NCBI GenBank assembly: GCA_963708245.1
Contig: OY970201.1
Coordinates: 6,758,001 to 6,822,000 of the forward strand
Reading direction: 5' to 3'
Length of the DNA: 64,000 nucleotides
Source: CAVYXK01 sp963708245
GTDB taxonomy: Bacteria > Pseudomonadota > Alphaproteobacteria > Acetobacterales > Acetobacteraceae
A program made the translations under genes and the position numbers. Shown here one piece after another: positions 61,448-64,000 of this stretch. Under the pieces are notes generated by a model, which ran no database searches, had not been told where the DNA came from, and was given only the letters and a program-made list of their open reading frames with translations. Numbering within the stretch: the first letter of the stretch is position 1; every line of letters begins with the position of its first letter.

Positions 61448-64000
61448 TGCCTTCTGTCTCACCCATACCGGCAATCAGCCGAGCGAAGAATTCAACGCGC
61501 GCGGATCGACCCGTAGGATCCTGATTACATGCACGCTCGAACACGTCTCGCCAAAACGCGTACTGCGGGTCCTTCTTGGGAGCTAGCGCATATCCAAGAG
61601 TGTCGTTATGCAGTAATTTCAATATCTCGCGCGCGCGTTCGGCTCGACCAACGATCGCGAAGGCCTCGGCCATCTTCGCTAATTCATCGACCTGTTCGTC
61701 GGGTGTCCTTGCCTTACTGAGGGCCGCGAGACAAGCCTCTAAACGGGCGGTTGCCACGACCTTATCTTTGTCAAAATGGTATGCTCGCAAGGCTATCCGA
61801 CGGCGAAGCTCAGACCACTTAGAAATTTCTGACGTAGAATCACTGAGCGCGGTATCCACAGTTTGCATGACCAAATAGAAGGCTTCCCGTCCATGAATCA
61901 AGGCAGCATCAACAATGGCCTCACCTATTGCGGGAGCGCAATATCGCACTTGATGTGCATGGTAGAACAACTCGGATGATTCCGGTCTTGCCTGATTTAA
62001 AAACGACAGAACCTTCTGAGTTTCGCGCGCGACGGCTTCGGCTGGTGTTGGTCGGCTGATCTGTCCCTTGCCTATCGCCTGGCCTAATGCCCGCAGACGG
62101 TTTTGCAAGGCGCGCAATAGACGGCTATCTGGGACAACAGGCTCCGCAGCAGCGTCCCCAAGAATGGTCGCGAGCGCAGCATGGTTTATCATTTGGCGAG
62201 CAAGACGGCGGACGCCGTGCTCGGTATAGACGCTGTTGGCGCTGGCCATTGTTGGAGGGGGCACGCGGCCGTAGTATCGGCGACAGCCATCCATATCTCC
62301 GAGATGCATTTTGAGCCACGCCACATCGAGAGCTAACTGCTGTGGAATTGTGCCTCCGGCACTGAGAGCGGCATCGACTTCCTCCACATAGGCCGATGCA
62401 GAGGCCAGATCACCGGAGCGATAAGCCGCCCAAGCAGTTTCAACCAAGAGAGACGGTCGGTCAGCCTGATCCACCGCGAGTTCCCGAATCGTTGTGTCGA
62501 GACTGGCCTCTGGTACGGCGGCTAGAGCAGATTGCGCCACCTCATAGCGCAGTTCTCGGCGTAGCTGCTCCACGGAATCCGCCGATTCAGTGGGGAAGCG
62601 CTGATCTCCTGTTAGACGGCTGATCGCCGCCAAGATCTGGTCTTGGTCGCGAAAACGATGAGCCCGCCGTGCCCAAGCGAATAGCTCTTCTTCGGCACTG
62701 CCAAATGTCACTATGTCTGTCCCGAACAACTTACCTAAAGGCTCAATTTCATCGAATTCGCGCCTTGCATCATCAATGCGTCCCGCATCCACCAAAGCAT
62801 CGACAATTTCATATCGCTTAGTAAAACTGGGATTACCTTTCGAAATACCAATCGCGGAGTTGAAATCTTCAAGCGCCAGATACGCATCTACAATTGACGT
62901 TGCATTGGCCAACACTTCCGCGCGGCGGTCGATTTCATGACGGGAGAAAAATAGCCCAACCAATCCAGCGACATCGTGGCGTGCGTAGGCGGAGTTGAAG
63001 GCGAGCCTGATATCCGCCTGAATATCTGCTGCTGATCGTCCCTCCTCTAGGTCTCTGCGAAACCGCTGCGGCGACACAAGTTTGGCTACTTCATCGTGGT
63101 CACCGGCTCTGGCCCGATACCGTAGTTCAAGCCAATGTTGTGGGTCGTCCTGATGAGCATCTCGCGCCAAGTCTGCAAGTTCGCCATAAACGCGTTGACC
63201 AAATGTCTCGTCAGGTCTTCCAAAACGGGTGTGCGGCTTGTCTAGCACATAGAGTCGGAAGCTATTATGAAAAATCTGCCAGCGACCGGCAGCGTCGACC
63301 GCCAATAGATGGTGCACGGCACGATATGCTCTATCTACCGCATCCGCCGAAATAATGGTAGTGATGCGATTAGGATCTATAGGACCTTCGGCGCGGGCGA
63401 CATAGTCAAGCACGCGCGATGCCTCGGAGTCAGTTTCGAATGAATGCCACACGCGATTATACAAGGATACGACATCGCCATCATAAGCGAAATCTCCTAA
63501 GACGATTAATTGTCTGGCGGTGTAATCGGGGGCTCGCTTTAGTAGCTCCACTAAATAGCGCAGCGCGAGGGGGTGCCCGCCGCTCAACTCGCAGACTACA
63601 TCTCGATCGACGTCACGGTGGAGACCCGCATCGTCAGCGAATCTATGAACAGCTGCGCGCGAAAGGGGTTTCATCGAAACGGTCCGGCCAACCAAGCCAG
63701 CTTGGTCGCGTACTCCGGGAGGTAAGTCGGGGAGATTAAGCGTCTGACTTCCAAGTACAAAGACCACACCGTCGGGAACGTTTTCCGGTTTCGGCAGCTC
63801 CAAAAGTAGAGAGCGAACAGGCCGCTCTTCTCGCGGAATATGGTCAAGGCCGTCGATAACTATGATCGTTCGTACATCACGTTCCTTAAATCGGGCCGAT
63901 GCAGCCGCGAGCAATCTTTCGAACTGCTCACGTGACTCGTGTATGCCTTCGACATGCGGCCGAGGCGGCTGCAGTCCCGCCCTCTGGAATTGAATGATTA
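61440..64000 (-). pseudogene. Giant STAND NTPase gene, N-terminal part visible (5' end off window)
   Basis: 853 codons, still open at base 64000, so the Walker A loop and any N-terminal effector domain are outside the window. Near the edge is a STAND-type Walker B, RTIIVIDGLDHIPREERP. GSQTLNLPDLP, LSGGHPLALRYLVELL (the GxP motif of NACHT/NB-ARC-like proteins) and a winged-helix ending WQIFHNSFRLYVLD follow. From about visible residue 280 the protein is a long helical-repeat array. The IS256-type element enters after GETEGRNA. It is unclear whether the truncated protein retains activity. Confidence 0.85.

Overview
The window is GC-rich and points to an alphaproteobacterium, most likely Acetobacteraceae/Rhodospirillales. 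The evidence is the short class of prolyl-tRNA synthetase, the gene order lolD-lolC-proS-DUF1467-rnj-coaX next to a complete nuo operon, hopanoid-gene relics, and a 1,662-bp IS1380-type element. Genus assignment is inference. No rRNA, CRISPR array or prophage was seen.

1-12.6 kb, accessory: a tripartite drug-efflux operon (outer-membrane lipoprotein, EmrB-type MFS, EmrA-type adaptor) diverges from a TetR repressor over a perfect 19-bp palindrome. An MHS-type MFS transporter follows. Then come two small exported or membrane proteins, a decayed tandem copy of a response-regulator gene with a 50-bp direct repeat, an intact OmpR-type regulator, a di-haem cytochrome c peroxidase and a hybrid histidine kinase with a degenerate receiver. 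The tails of two dead genes (hpnD-like and tetR-like) close this part.

12.6-34 kb, core: lipoprotein export (lolD, lolC), proS, DUF1467, RNase J and type III pantothenate kinase, followed on the same strand by all 14 complex I genes nuoA-N with tRNA-Asp upstream.

34-52.5 kb: cysQ, a five-gene peptide/nickel-type ABC importer, the stress operon prkA-yeaH-spoVR, a divergent ECF sigma / zinc-finger anti-sigma-like pair, a TIGR04283-like glycosyltransferase with a DUF2064 partner, a GH13 glucosidase broken by an in-frame UGA, an HpcH/HpaI aldolase and a two-domain sulfurtransferase.

52.5-64 kb, mobile/defence-like: an IS630-type relic, two Uma2 nuclease-fold genes on either side of an IS5-family element, an IS1380-family element inserted in another transposase relic, and one giant STAND-type NTPase gene that runs off the right edge. 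The giant gene is cut by an IS256-family element with an 8-bp target duplication. Removing the element and one duplication restores one continuous frame of about 1,683 visible residues. This giant NLR-like protein is the best candidate for an undescribed system here, and in this genome it is probably inactivated.
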